Source: Adiantum capillus-veneris
Lineage: Eukaryota > Streptophyta > Polypodiopsida > Polypodiales > Pteridaceae
NCBI GenBank assembly: GCA_014529385.2
Contig: CM043965.1
Span: 11,832,412-11,892,411 of the forward strand
Reading direction: 5' to 3'
Length of the DNA stretch: 60,000 nt
Part shown: positions 21,458-34,149 of the stretch, one piece after another
How the letters are laid out: each line of letters starts with the position of its first letter
Position numbering within the stretch: position 1 is the stretch's first letter
Notes under the pieces: model-generated
What the model saw: only the letters and a program-made list of their open reading frames with translations
Told to the model about the DNA's origin: nothing
Database searches by the model: none
Made by a program: the position numbers and the translations under genes

Positions 21458-22902
21458 CTATTTGTTTGGTAGATGTGACTCATGTGGATCTCTCCTTGTC
21501 ATAGTGACACCCATTATTTCCCTCTTAAAGGTGGTTTTTGCATTTCTTCCATTCTTTCCATCATTGAGGTGGTTGCCCCTGGCTATGCTTCCTCTTTGAT
21601 TGACCATACTATCACAAGCTCTATCATTTGGGCCTACATTATGTTCAGTTTTCGATATAGTTCCCATAATCACTTCTTGGATTGAATGCCCCGGGTATTT
21701 GATACGTTCAATCTCCTTCGGAGTTATCATAACAAAATTGTTGTTATAATTAACAATCCCTAAAGAGATGGACATGTAGTTCTTCTAAACCCTTCTCCTT
21801 GATCTTAAAAATATACACAATTTTCAAGGGTGTCAATTTTCTTGATTTGGATTCGGTAGTCCATATGAGATCCGTGACATTGTTGGATTTCAAGCAATAG
21901 AATCCAATTCTAGGGCTGTCAGTGGGTATACACTTCAAAGGTTTGGTACCTATGAGTTCATATCCTTCTAATTTATAGCACAAAAGGTCCTTTTTTCGCA
22001 ACCTTATTAGGAATTAGAGTATCAACCTCCAATCCCCATTTGTCTACTCAATGAGGATCCCATATCTTGAGGTATTGCACCCCATTTTGGTCCATATAAA
22101 AGATGTCTTCTTTGGTCGCCCTATCCTCCTCTTCAAACTTGACGATATGGTCATCTACCCTTACCGCAAACTCCTCGTTTGGGTCCAAGTATATCTGGAC
22201 TTCGTACTTGTTAGTTTTGAAGGAGTTCAAGATATTCCTGAACATGAGAGAGGTCCTAGTTCTTGATTGATTTGAAAACGAAGACATCACGGATATTGAG
22301 TGAGAATAACTATCTAGCACTTCTTCTGCAATATTTTCTAATGCTCTCCCTTGGCTTACACTCTTTTTGTGGACGCTCTACTCCTACTCTCCCATAAGGT
22401 TCCCAAGTTTTTCAAAACTCTACTAAATCTTAAGTTTGGGCTTACACAACTTAATTGAACAATTACTTCAAACCTGGAAAATTACCCTTGGTTTTAAACA
22501 GATTGCTTCTGCTCCTTGTCTTGCTCTTCTCTGTAGAGTAGTGATTCCCTACACACTAGCACTTCAAACCCTATGTGATTCCACAATAATTGTCAATCTA
22601 AAGTCACAAAAACATCTAACAATTTCTTTTTATAAGCACTGGATAGACCCAATATATCCCTGGTCTAAAATTTTGCTCATTCTATTTTGGGCGCGCTTAA
22701 GATGGCTGTACCTCTCTATGGGAGTAAATTCAAATTTAATCACTTGAATGGGGTCTAAAGAGCTTGAAAAACCCCTAGTCCCAAATTCATAAACAACCCT
22801 CCTGGTGAGAAATTTATCTTCGGTGTGCCTAGGATAAATTTTCTCTATTTCAGCATGTTTTTGCCCAATGTGACTTGTGAAGGTTTCTATATGTGATTTC
22901 AA
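21458..22902 (-). pseudogene. Long N-terminal Gag region of unknown type
   Basis: About 1.4 kb of broken minus-strand coding lies between the leader and the capsid. Readable segments are YEVQIYLDPNEEFAVRVDD (about 22,150-22,220), ATKEDIFYMDQNGVQYLKIW, LCYKLEGYELIGTKPLK and GFYCLKSNNVTDLIW, and then a charged, Arg/Asn-rich part up to 21,458. I recognise no domain. Ordinary gypsy Gag has much less sequence ahead of the capsid. Confidence 0.45.
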
Positions 22903-23795
22903 AATTGTCCGATGAGTTTCACAAACTTTGGATAGTTTACCAATGCTTTGTAACTTTTTTTTATTGTGTGGCCAAGATTTCTAGGTTTCTTGGTATTTTT
23001 CCCTTGCACATCCCTAAACTTGTTCAAACTTGCTCAAGAGTTGTATTATGGTCCAAATAAACCCTATGAGTTGACAGTTTGACAAAATGCCCCCTCTGGA
23101 TGGAATTCTATCTTCAATGCACCTAAGATTCAACCCTACCAAAATTTGATATTTTGCATTTTTTATTTCATAGATTGATTTTCCCACAAGTTTAAGAATT
23201 TATCCACACTATGGCTTCAATTTTTAGCCAATTTTGAGTTTACATTTTCTAATTTTCTCAAAATTCTATGGTTTTTTTCAATTTTGAACTTGACCAAGCC
23301 TTTTAGTGAACCAAATGTTTCCAAAATTCAGGAGAATAGTCTAATCAAATTGATCTATCACCTTGACAGTTCAATTTCACAATGTTAGTCCCAAAAACTC
23401 CCTGTCTACCTTAGGTGCACCCAAGATAGAATTGACAATTATCTGATTTTTCTTCAATGCACCTTGGATCAGATGCAATCCCAATGGATTTCTACTTACC
23501 CTACTCCTATTGAACATGAAAAAAGAGTGTAGAAATTGGAAAATCCAGCTTTCAATCTCAAATCTCTACTTTCTACTTAGGTGATACCCTTATCGACCAC
23601 TAGCTAGTCTCAAGGATCCTTCACCTAATATGCCCTACTAACTAATGCTCCCGATGTCCTTACCAATTATCCCTACTCTCAAGCACCTCTTAGTTGTGAT
23701 AAAAGTTAGAAAATGTATTACTCTAGCCAAAAGTAGAGGAAGTAATTGAATTTCAAGTGAATGCTTTGAATTTTTCTCTAGTCTAGGCTGCCTCG

Positions 23796-23813
23796 TCCCC
23801 CACAATGGTGCCA
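23796..23813 (-). promoter_or_regulatory. Primer binding site of the gypsy element
   Basis: The minus strand reads TGGCACCATTGTGGGGGA, three bases from the LTR end. It resembles the TGGCGCCGTTGCCGGGGA type found in plant Tat/Athila-lineage elements. That resemblance is the main hint to the lineage of elements A and B. Confidence 0.75.
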
Positions 23814-23816
23814 AAA

Positions 23817-24740
23817 TGTCGGTTGGCTGCCAAGACTCACCATATTGATGCGAGAAAAATGAGCATCACATACATAAATTGTTAATCCGTGGAATGTAGT
23901 TGACCCGACTAGAGCATAAGGCCTACAAGAGATAGCTAATCTCTCCGAAAACCCAAGTCCAATGTGCTCTTGCCTAAATCGGTCTTAGATGTGTGTCAAA
24001 CATCAAAAGCTACTTTCCTTTCCGCAAGCTTCACTTGATGATTTTGTATAGCTACAATTCTTTAAATGCAATGAAATCTACTACCTAGAATGTGCAGGGT
24101 ATCCTTAGCATCCCTATATGCTCAAAAGTCAGTTTTGACACCTAGATAAATTCGTGCCTAAGATAAACAACTTATTTTGGGTACGTTGATTTCAGCCTCT
24201 AAAGCACTCTATAGGTTTATTAGGATGTGCTCTATTTATCCCTCTGATTAAAAATTGTGTAGGGAGTGAAAATAGCTCATAGATGGGCATGCCTAAAAAC
24301 ACAACTTCATCGCAAGAAACTTACTTAGAAAGAGAGATCTTTCATCTGCGAGCATTTTGGTATGCTCGGATTCACAATGCAACACCACACAAGGGAGACA
24401 GAAGAAATCAAAAGAAACAAAGAACTCACAGTATTTAGCTGAAGCACACGCTCACTTTCATTATCCAAAAACTTAGGTCAAAAGTTACAAAAATTGGCTT
24501 TTATACCTTAGCGAAGGTTTTCAAAATGGATTTCTAGCTAATTGGCCTGAATGATAAGGCTCAAAAATTGCACATAATTACAAATTTGGAAGCCCTCGGC
24601 CCCTTTACACTCTTTGACAGTTAATGATAATAAAACATCTTTGGACTTTTATGAAATTTCTCATTAATACACGCAGTTGTGATACAATCAATGAGGATGA
24701 AAATAAGAATGATTTTATTTTGTCAGCTAAGAAGCTAACA
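23817..24740 (-). repeat. 5' LTR of the minus-strand gypsy element (924 bp)
   Basis: On the plus strand it begins TGTCGGTTGG and ends AAGCTAACA. On the coding strand this is TGTTAGC...CCGACA, a TG...CA LTR with its PBS in place. A TATA box (TATAAAA) lies at 24,499-24,507. It is homologous to 7,457-8,372 around the TATA box and the U5 end. The flank at 24,741 enters the minisatellite directly, so the element inserted at the edge of that array, or the array grew beside it. Confidence 0.85.
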
Positions 24741-26200
24741 CAAAACACCTATATATAATTCTATGTGGGATAACATTTTTTAGAATGTATATATACTCAT
24801 TACACAATACGTATATATATAGAGACCTATGGTCCTAAGTGCATAAAAGTCTATATATACTTAGCACAAAACACCTACATATGACATCATATGGCCCTAA
24901 GTACATAGGATATATATATATATACTCATCATAAAACACGTACATATATGCCCTATGAACCTAAGGCCATAGGATGTATATATACTCATCACAAGACACC
25001 TACATAAAGTATGCTATGCTCTAAAGCCATGGAATGTATACATGCTCATCACTAAACACCTACATATAGCATCCTATATCGCTAGGTCCATAGAATTTAA
25101 TATATATACGCATCATGAAGCCCCTACATATAGTGCCTCGCTATGGCAATAGGATGTAAACATACTCATCACAAAACACCTAGATATAGCATGCTATGGT
25201 CCTAAGGTCATAGGATTTATAAATACTCATCATCATGAAACACCTGCATATAGCATGATATGGACTTAGACCATTGCACACTATATGTAGGTGTTTCATG
25301 GTGAGTATATATAGATCATATGGCCTTAGGGATATAGGACTCTATATGTAGGTGTTTTGTGATGAGTATGTACACATCCTATGGCCTTAGGCACATAGGA
25401 ACTATATGTAGTTGTTTCATGATGAGTATATATACATCCTATGGACTTAATAGGGACATAGGATACTATATGTAGGCGTTTTTGGCTACATATATATGGA
25501 ATTTATGGACTTAGGACCGTAGGATCTATATATAGGTATTTTGTGATGAGTATATATATGTCATATGGCCTTAGGGAAACAAGGAACTATCATACTAATC
25601 ATGAAACACCTACATATAGCATCATATGGCCCTAAGTTCATAGGATGTATACATACTCAGCATGAAGCATGTACATATAATTCTCTATGGTCCAAAGGCC
25701 ATAGGATGTATATATACTCAACATGAAACACCTACGTATAGTGTGCTATGTCCTAAGGCCATAGGATGTATATATACTCACCATGAAACACCTACATATA
25801 GTGCACTATGTCCCTATGGTCCAAAGGCCATGGTATGTATATATCCTCACCATGAAACACCTACATATAGTGCGCTATGTCCCTAAGGCCATAGTTTGTA
25901 TATAGTCATTACAAGACACCTATATATAGCACCCCATGGCCTAAATTCATAGAGTGTACACATAGTCATTAGAAAACACCTACACATAGCATCCCATGGT
26001 CCATAGTCCAGAGAACATATATATATATATACTCATCATGAAACATCTACAATAGTCCCCTATGGCCTTAGGGCCATAGGATTTATCTATACTCAAACAC
26101 AAAACACCTACATATAGTTCCCTATGTCCTTAGGGACATAGGATTTATTTATACTCATGACAAGACACCTACATATAGACTCACGTGAGGTGACCTTGGG
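24741..26200. repeat. 60-bp minisatellite with an inverted central block
   Basis: About 24 diverged monomers of close to 60 bp. Each carries the landmarks aaacacctacatata, tatggcc-taaggccatagg and atgtatatatactcatca. Direct monomers fill 24,741-25,261. Roughly five monomers in reverse orientation (tatatgtaggtgttt first) fill 25,262-25,587. Direct monomers resume to about 26,200. Each monomer contains a small palindrome, ctatggcc/ggccatag. ORFs here only read the repeat. Weak related pieces continue to about 26,600. Confidence 0.9.
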
Positions 26201-26940
26201 GAACCTATATGTAATCTTCATGAAATGCCTATACAAAAATCAATATATGGCCCTAAGGCCATAATTTTCTCTGTTTCTATGCTTGTTGGCTTTAAGGGTT
26301 TCCTATCACTGACCAACATAGAGCAGTCTATGGCCCTTAGACCATAGGATATTCTTTTTTCTCAGCTTTTGGTCTTTGTGGGGAGCTTCTCACAACTACA
26401 TATAGAACCCTTTGGTATTAGTGCCATTGGATGCACATATAATCTCCATGAATCATCTACAAAGCTTGACAAGTTTACCCTCCTAAGGCAATACATGTTT
26501 CCTTTGTTGCATCTACATAGAGCACACTATGGCCCTAGGGCCATACAATGTCCTTATTGTAAGTTTCTTGTCTAGTGACATAAACAACAAAGTATCCTAT
26601 GGCCATAAGACGGTCAGCATACAAGTACAAAGCCTAGGATAACACACTTTCCATATAGTTGTCCAAATACTTTGTGATGGTTTATTTAACAAATATTGTT
26701 CAAACCTTCTTGTAAGTATGGGTTTTGATCATGGTGATAGAGTATGCATGTTTGTAGCCACACAAAAGGTTGCCATTAGGAGTGTATGTCAAAAAGAACC
26801 AAATGCATATTGTTCTGGCTTGCTTATGGGGAAGGAAATGTATTGGTGTCATTTGATTTTTGTTTTTTAAAAATAAATTACTCATTCCATTTCCAAAAAT
26901 GGAGGCATTGATAGTGGGATATGTTTTTCATAGTAATATG
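26201..26940. other. Decayed repeat fringe and anonymous DNA
   Basis: Isolated tatggccc/gggccata palindromes (near 26,330, 26,520 and 26,590) are degenerate minisatellite units. Nothing recognisable follows up to 26,940. Confidence 0.4.
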
Positions 26941-29650
26941 AAATGGAGTATTGGGTTTCTACATCATATGAATGAGATGTAGTACGAAGGGGTTTCTATA
27001 CCTGAGGTTGACAAAGCAATGGGAGCATTGGATACACCATGTGATGGAATGAGCTACAAGGAGGTTTGGAAGGATAAGAGGGTTCAACTATGGGATGATA
27101 GCAAAACACATGTAGTATCGAAAGGGGTTGTTATGTATGTGTATCCATTTGATATTGTGAACTTTGGTGAGCTAGGTGAAGATAGCATTATTATTGGTAT
27201 CGAAACATCCTATGCTACTGAGGCTAGAATTTCTATAGAATTTGATGAATGCAACATCAATCTTTTGTTGGACTATCAAGAAAGTGATAGCTATGGATGG
27301 AAAATCATTGGTATGGTATGAGGATTTATATGCTACAAATGCACCCCAAATGCATTACAAGACGGGTGCATTGAATTAGCTCATTTGGTAGAAACTATTT
27401 CAAAAGAACAAAAGTATTGTTTTATAAAAAGAAAGCCAAAATGGTATCTACAAACTTCTAAAAATACAATCTAGCATCCCTATCATCTATCCATTTTGTT
27501 TCAACCGTAGATTGTTGCTCCAAAAGTTGTTGTCAATATTCCAATCGAGATAAGGTCATGGCTATGCAAAATGAGTTTTGAGGATAGATCAGTTTGCAAA
27601 ATAGAACCAACTATGTGTATGATACAATGCTGACTTTTTGGCATGAGAACAAAACAACTACAAATACTTGCTATATATTTTTGTTTAATATCAATGAGGT
27701 TTGCAGTAGAGCTTGGTACAAAATTCATGGCATTCCAAAAATTTCATTTTATTAATATGTCCCTGAAGTATTTGAAAATGGGGCTTGACGCTGAATGTAT
27801 GATAATGATGGTGTCATAAGAAAAGTAAGAGACCATGTAGAAATGGGTAGGGCCTTGATGCACTCTTTTGGAAAGGAAAACTTTGAGAAAATTCCACATA
27901 AGAGTGGAACTATGGAAGATGGTATAAGAGAAACCTTACTTGCAATACCAAACACATACAAGAAAATATATATTTTACATGATGTCAATAAAACACTCAA
28001 GAGTATGAGTCTCAAGCCAATGTCTAGCATTACGTTCCAAAGGATTTTGAATACAGAGTTTGCTAGCGTGATTTTGCCAAAAACAAGTGAGCATCTCTAA
28101 ATATGTTGTGTGTAGTCAAATAAAGTCTCACAACTAGAGTCAACAAAGAATGATGACCTAATTGCACGTTTGAAGGATGAACATAGAATTCACATGACGT
28201 AAATTTGTTTTTAATAGAAATATGTACTACACGTCATGTAAATTATCACAATTACAAAAGGATAAGTAAATATGAATTATACATGATAATATGGACCAAA
28301 AAAAGACAACAATATCTAGATTTTGTGTGAACTCAAAAGACTATGTGAATGCATATCTACTATAAGTATCATAAAAAGGTATGATAATGCATGGGCATGA
28401 TCATGGGATGTATGTTCATCTCTTGCTTAATAGTCTATGGCTTTCAGACCCCAATGCTACAATTAGTTTCCTTGAATTATGCTTACAAAATTTGGAAAGA
28501 ATAGAAAACCATGGACTAGGAGATTTATGCCATGCAGCGGTGTAGTATTATTCAATGCATTGGATTCAAGGATGGCTCTAGACCACCAAAATAGAATGAA
28601 ACAAGAGCATGAGAGGAATCCATCAACAATAAAACCATCGTGGGCTATTTGTTGAAACCATCGTGGACTATTGAAGGATGTAATGAAGAAATTGCTAAAG
28701 TACAATAAGCCTCCTCTCAATGTATTGTGGATACCATGTCCACTCCTATATTTAAAAAATCACCTGATAATATTTTTCTACAGCTAGATAATTGCATAGA
28801 GAGAATAAGAATTGATATTTTTTTGCATACCTATCATTGCTAGTAGCAAAAGGTGTTTTCATAACCATGCATTTGGGATTACTAATAGTGGGTCATACAC
28901 ATGAGGACATAGATGCAATGTTTAGTACGTTCTTAGAGAGATTGCGAATAGGAATAACATTCACCTTTCCACAATTTGATGGAACATTTCTAGAAATCTG
29001 GAAAGCTTAGCTCCGATACGAATTTTAATGACATAGATTCTTGACTTCAAATCCTTTGTTAAAGGATACATGTGATGCACAATATTCTCTAGTTGGACAC
29101 TCTAAGCCACTTCAAATTTGTTTCTATATGCAAAGTGAAATCCCAATAATGCATACCGCAGTACAAAATTCACCCCAAATTGCCTGCTTGGATGCCCCGG
29201 GAGTGAGGAATTGAGTTGTCAAAAAAAGATAAGGGAAACCAAAATTTCTAAGTGGATATCCAAATATTGTACCTATACCAGACTCTGTGAGGGATAGTTC
29301 AAGGGATTAAGACATATCTTGACTTCTAGAAAAGAGGTTCTATGTTAAATGAAAAGGACCATGATTCTACAAAATACATGGAGATAATTATTATTTACTG
29401 GCAAAACATAATTTGTGAGCTTAAAAAACCAACCAAAAAACACACTAGTGAATATATGGCATTTTGGCCAAAGACTATAAGGAAGCATCGAATGCAATTG
29501 ATAGAGGAAGACAGAGATAAATTTCAAGGATGTAAAGAATTGAATGATCACTTTGTTGGTCCTCAAAGTGCAAGGCTACAAGAAGGTTTTAGGACTCAAA
29601 TTGATGTAAGGGAAGGGGATTTTGTTCTAGTGAGACCCTCATTTGTATAG
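26941..29650 (+). pseudogene. Decayed DUF7869-like gene (GHTHEDID protein)
   Basis: Plus-strand coding pieces line up in the order I recall for uncharacterised DUF7869-type proteins. An upstream piece is open at 27,019-27,321 (GVVMYVYPFDIVNFGELG; not recognised). Then come MSSITFQRILNTEF and PKTSEHL with a CCVCS-like Cys pair and LIARLKDEHRIHM (about 28,010-28,200). Next are HGHDHGMYVHLLLNSLW (about 28,390-28,440) and LFLQLDNC (28,770-28,796). GVFITMHLGLLIVGHTHED continuing IDAMFSTFLERL lies at 28,850-28,945. A C-terminal piece (29,342-29,647) ends REGDFVLVRPSF. Many frameshifts and stops. Function unknown; such genes are often repeat-like in large genomes. Family naming is from memory and should be searched. 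Confidence 0.55.
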
Positions 29651-30339
29651 CCTAAGAATCATGGAAGATGCTTAATGGAAACGAGAATGAAGAGAAGCAA
29701 AGGGGGTGATAAGGCAATGTCGACGCGTGGAGCTCAGGCCACTATGCAGATGGCAAAAGCGAGAGAGGCAACCAACAAGGCATTGGACGAAGGCGCTAAA
29801 GTTTTTTTAAATAAAAAATCTCCCTGAGTATGTCCTAACGATTTCCAAAAAGGAAAAGAACATGCGAATCTTTCCAGATGCGACGAGTAAGGTGTCTTGG
29901 GAAGCAGGAAGGCCGGGACGAAGCGGGAGGCAGACCGGGAAGAAGCAAGAGGCCATGTGGGCAGAGGCAAACTTGGGTGCGAGAGTGTTGCAGGAGGTGG
30001 ACGATGGGGGAGGAGCAAACAACAATTTTTATTTTCTTTAAGCTAAAGTGCATCGAGAGAGCAACGAGGCGGTGTGGCTCTCTTGAAGCAGATCGTTGAT
30101 TGCAAGGTTGAACCCCTGAAAGGTGTGGGTTTGATTCACATCGAATGCAGGACCTTTTGGTTGATGCAAAATATCGCAAACCATGGAGGAAGCCGTTATT
30201 GAGCTGAGAAGGCATGCAGGCGTGATGGGATGGTGCAATGAAGTTAGTTAGAGGGGACCGTGGTGTGCCATGAGAGCATGGTAAAATGAACATTTTTGAA
30301 AATCTTTATGGAGCGTATGAGAGTCAACAATGTTGTCGG
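29651..30339. other. Anonymous stretch
   Basis: No gene recognised. The sequence ggtgtgggtttgattcac (about 30,121-30,138) resembles a tRNA T-loop (B box), and tggctctcttg (about 30,075) resembles an A box. No tRNA cloverleaf can be folded by eye. Confidence 0.25.
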
Positions 30340-30540
30340 AATATGCACGCTTAGCTGAGATGAATCGTTTCTAGAGCTTGAGGTCACGAGGTCGAAATTA
30401 ATTCTCCATCATCCTATACCACGGATGTATTGCAAATAATGTGGGAGTGGAATCTCCTGAGATTCCACCTTCCACCTAAATAGAGTGAGTATAGAGTATT
30501 GAAGCAAGTAGGTGCTACCCATTTTGAAAAAGAAAAAACC
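30340..30540 (+). mobile_element. Possible tRNA-derived SINE
   Basis: TAGCTGAGATG (30,352-30,362) matches the pol III A-box consensus at 10 of 11 positions. A B-box-like ggtcgaaatt lies about 28 bp downstream. The stretch then runs about 150 bp to an A-rich end (gaaaaagaaaaaacc). Size and layout fit a SINE, but no target-site duplication was confirmed. Confidence 0.3.
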
Positions 30541-30699
30541 AGAGAATCAACATAGATTCCCTCTTATATTTCACTCTTACATAAAAAGCGATGCCATTTA
30601 TTCAAGCTCTACATGAGCTGCCATTTCGGGAGGATTCTCTATCTTTTGCTCCAACCACGTAGACATGCACACTCGAATCAGAAACTCGAGCAAAGGAGG

Positions 30700-30701
<2 letters not shown>

Positions 30702-30749
<48 letters not shown>
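30702..30749. repeat. (GA)n microsatellite, 48 bp
   Basis: Pure GA tract. ORFs that cross it (Arg-Glu runs) are artefacts. Confidence 0.98.
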
Positions 30750-30753
<4 letters not shown>

Positions 30754-33134
30754 CTCATATCCTCCTTCGCATGCAGCTCTCTCCTGCTCTCATTAACCCT
30801 TGGTCTGAGATCTCATCATGGTTATCCATAGGCATGATTTTCCATGGTTGCAACTGTAGGAAAGGGGGCCAGGGGGGCGGAGGGGTAACACTTAGGTGGA
30901 CGAAGGGTTCTTCTACTATGAGAAAGGGGGCAACAACGGGCAGGGCATTGTGAGGAGGAAGGAACGAGAGTAGGAGGAGCACTCACATGGGGTTTTAGCT
31001 GGGCAAGAATGCGTGAATCTTTGAAGGTATCATTGTATTTTTTTTAAAGAGGAGCCATTAGGAGACGTTAGTAATACTTGGCATTAGGAGCCATTAGGAA
31101 GTATTAGTAATACTAGCACAAATTGATAACTTACAAGTTAACTTGAAAGTAAACATATTTGAAGCCTGAATTCGTAAAAGTCAACTCTTTCATCTGGAGA
31201 AAAATGACGACGAGCAAAAGCTCTTAATCGCAGAGAACGATCACTCCACAGAAGGTTCACCGCCCCATTTAGCATTAACAAGAAAACAAAATGGAGCAAC
31301 GTGAAGAGGTCGCCTAGCGGCAAAAAATGTGCGCCCTCTTGACGCGCTTGTGGTTGGCGTTGCTGATCGGGATGAGAGTATAGCAGTCTTCTGCTATTGC
31401 ATGAATCTTAATGTCATGCGAAGCTGCTCCACCGCAACGCATAAAGTGCTGCAACAGGCGATGGGGAACTGCAACTGCTAATTTGAGAAAGAGGTGAGCG
31501 TAAAAGCAAAACGCAATGAAGGCAGAGAGGGTTACAAAGGAGCTGGAGAAGGTAATTGGTAGAGCCATCTTCATTAGTAGGCTGGCCACAGCCACAACAT
31601 AACCTGCCATTTTCGTTCTTGCCTTATACAAGACCCCTCAAGCTTTCTTCGTTTAGCCTACTCTTTCACGTTGCTCAACTTTTCCCTCAGCATTGCACTA
31701 TATTGGCCCATCGACTAGGCCAAGCCCTCAACTTTCTTGCTTTCTTCCCCTCCCCGTTCGTAGTCTCCTCTTGACTATAGAGCGCCGTCTTCCCAGGCCC
31801 TCCTTTTCCTCTTCTCTTGTAGCCTTCTATGCCTCTTAGCGCCTTTTCAATGCAAGCCTCCAAATTCAAACTTCCGTCTTGTATAAACTCTATCACAAAC
31901 CTATGATGCTATCTAAGAACGTCCCAAGGCTTCAACTAGTCTTGCTTGGTGGGCCTTGATATATAACATCTATGGGATATAACAGGACATGTGCAAATTG
32001 ACTTTTAGCAGCTAGCACTGAAGGGAATAAGAGCAAGGCTAATTTGGCAAGGCTGGCACTGCGTGAAAGGGATATTCATTTGAAAAATTCTATACTGTTT
32101 ATGGGAGGAGACAAAGTTAAGTGCATCAATCATTCAAGATTATAGGGATGGTTACAATTGAGATGATATCCAAGCGAGGTTGTCTACTGATGAATGCTTT
32201 TTCTAGTATACATGCTACATGTAAATTCTTGCAAATGGAAAGTATTCCAGAAAAATATTTTTCATCGAATGGTTGGTAGCGCAACACGTCGGCTTGCATT
32301 TCTGAAGGTGGATTTCGAGTGTGTTTTACCTTTCTTCTTTCATAGTTGTTTGTGTTTTGTCTTTCTTCTTTTGTAGTTATTCCCAATACAATGATTGAGG
32401 ACAATGATAGATGTAACTTCACTTTCTGTGTTCTGGCAAGGACAATGCATGCTCCAATCTTTATACAATGCAGTGATTTCAAACCATGACCTAGCATATG
32501 GCCGGTAAGCTAGTTTCAAGTTGGCTGCAGTTTGCTCTTTAGCTTATTGACGCTTGGATTGTAATCTTCTAGGTCTTGAGAACTTCATACTGACACCTAG
32601 TACGGGAGAAACGAGGACATATAGAATGACATCAATTATTTAGACACCTAGTATGATATAAATTATTTAGAGCTAACGTAAAGATGCACAAGGTGAATTC
32701 ACTACTTTGATACACCACATGCATTCACTACTGTAATACATCACATACATTTGGCAAGCAACCATATGATAAAAGTTACGTGTGTAATTGGCGTGAAAAT
32801 GTTGATCGAGATTGAGTGTATACTTCTGAAAACGAGATCCAAATAAACCAAAGCAAAAGAATTGATGCGAAAAATTCTAAAACAAGTAAGCAGATAAAGC
32901 ATGAATGAATTGCAACAATAAATGAGGTGCTTTACTGACCTGCAATGTTGTACTCCTGCTTTTTGATTGTCCAATCTACAGGCTGATATATATGTGAGTC
33001 AAGCTACAAAAAAGCAAGGTGAATAGTTAAACATATCGTCTTGCAATGAAATGACACACTGAAAGTGTAAAGTATATTTGCATGTCATACAGAGGTGCCA
33101 TACAAAAGTATGGTGGAGAGCTGGCACTGTGGTT
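30750..33134. other. Anonymous stretch with one short tandem duplication
   Basis: No convincing gene. At about 31,052-31,122 an approximately 35-bp unit (aggagccattaggag... agtaatact) is present twice. A minus-strand ORF at 31,314-31,631 encodes a hydrophobic peptide without recognised motifs. Composition and ORF structure otherwise look like decayed intergenic DNA. Confidence 0.3.
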
Positions 33135-33319
33135 TGTAATGGAATTAGCCTTTTAACTTGAGTTGGAGCGGAAAGTGAATAACATATTGAGCATTCTTTA
33201 GAGTATAGATTTATAGTGAGAAAGAAAGTGGTTGGATGGAGAGAGAAACACTAACACTTTACTATGATTAACATGTCATGATCAATACTTGTAAAAGAGA
33301 GCGAGAGTTCAGAGAAATT
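33135..33319 (-). repeat. 3' LTR, U5-end fragment (split LTR)
   Basis: The sequence from TGTAATGGAATTAGCC to GAGAAATT matches the start of the right LTR (46,830-47,020) almost base for base, including the atagatttatagtgagaaag and tgatcaatacttgtaaaag landmarks. It stops abruptly where the inserted element begins. The remainder of the LTR is found at 40,773. Confidence 0.88.
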
Positions 33320-33562
33320 GGAGTGTTACCATGCACCGAGTGATTTTTTCTGAGCAAGGACAAACCCGAGCAAGTGTTTGTACACGATATAGTAAATTTT
33401 ATCGTTTGTTATATATTCATGCACCACAACAAAAGGGGTTATCAATGGATAGAAAGAACATGTGGCAGGGCTTGGTTTGACAATTACTCCAACTATTTGT
33501 GTAAAATTAGTTGGAGTATTTGTCCTCTAGAAAGAACGATGCCAAGTGAGAGAAAATGCTTA

Positions 33563-33591
33563 GATCTCTCTCTCTCTCGCTCTCTCTCTCT
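33563..33591. repeat. Short (CT)n tract
   Basis: CT repeat with one interruption (cgct). Confidence 0.95.
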
Positions 33592-34149
33592 AAAAAATGA
33601 CAAACAATATCACTATCAAGGACACATTAATTAGTGTCAATTTTCAACAAAAATGCCATAGAAAACCTGTATTTAGTGTATATTTAAAGCACAAAAAATG
33701 GAAAATTCTCGGTTAGTTTTGAGGCTTTCCTTGAACGATAACGGCTAGATTTGGCAGATTAAAATAACCCTCAAAAAATCCTAAATTTTATGTGGAGATT
33801 TTCAATGCTCTCCTGTTTTCATTGATTCCTAGGTGTTTGGGAAAAATGTGTCTCAGCTTAATATCGTTCCCTTTTTAATTTAAAAAATGCCTGCATGTCC
33901 CAACAATTTTTGAAAAAAAAAGTGCTACACGAATCCCAAGAGATGCCTGTTGCAAAGACGAAAGATGGGACTAACAAAAAGAAGGGCGTAGAGTCATCTA
34001 CTATAGCACGCTGACATGAGAAATAGCATGGGGTCAATGACACATAGTCATTGACGACAGCGTGGCCAAGCAGGTTTTGGGAGGGCTTGGTTATATTTTT
34101 TTATTAATTTGCTGCACTATGCCGCGCAACATATACAACCTCCTACATT

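Larger units (their letters stand above)
19830..24740 (-). mobile_element. 5' end of a Ty3/gypsy element, minus strand (same family as A)
   Basis: On the minus strand the order is LTR (24,740-23,817), PBS, a 0.9-kb leader, a long N-terminal gag region, capsid and zinc knuckles. The element stops at the copia LTR at 19,829, and no protease or RT is present. LTR homology to 7,457-8,372 places it in the same family as element A. It therefore supplies the 5' structure that A and B lack in this window. Confidence 0.8.

Noticed and set aside
25662-25886. ORF with repeated IGCIYTHHETPTYS units
   Set aside because: It only reads three monomers of the 60-bp minisatellite. The neighbouring monomers break the frame and one block is inverted.
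29734-30293. Overlapping minus-strand ORFs rich in Pro/Ser/His
   Set aside because: No motif, several overlapping frames, and no conserved neighbour.
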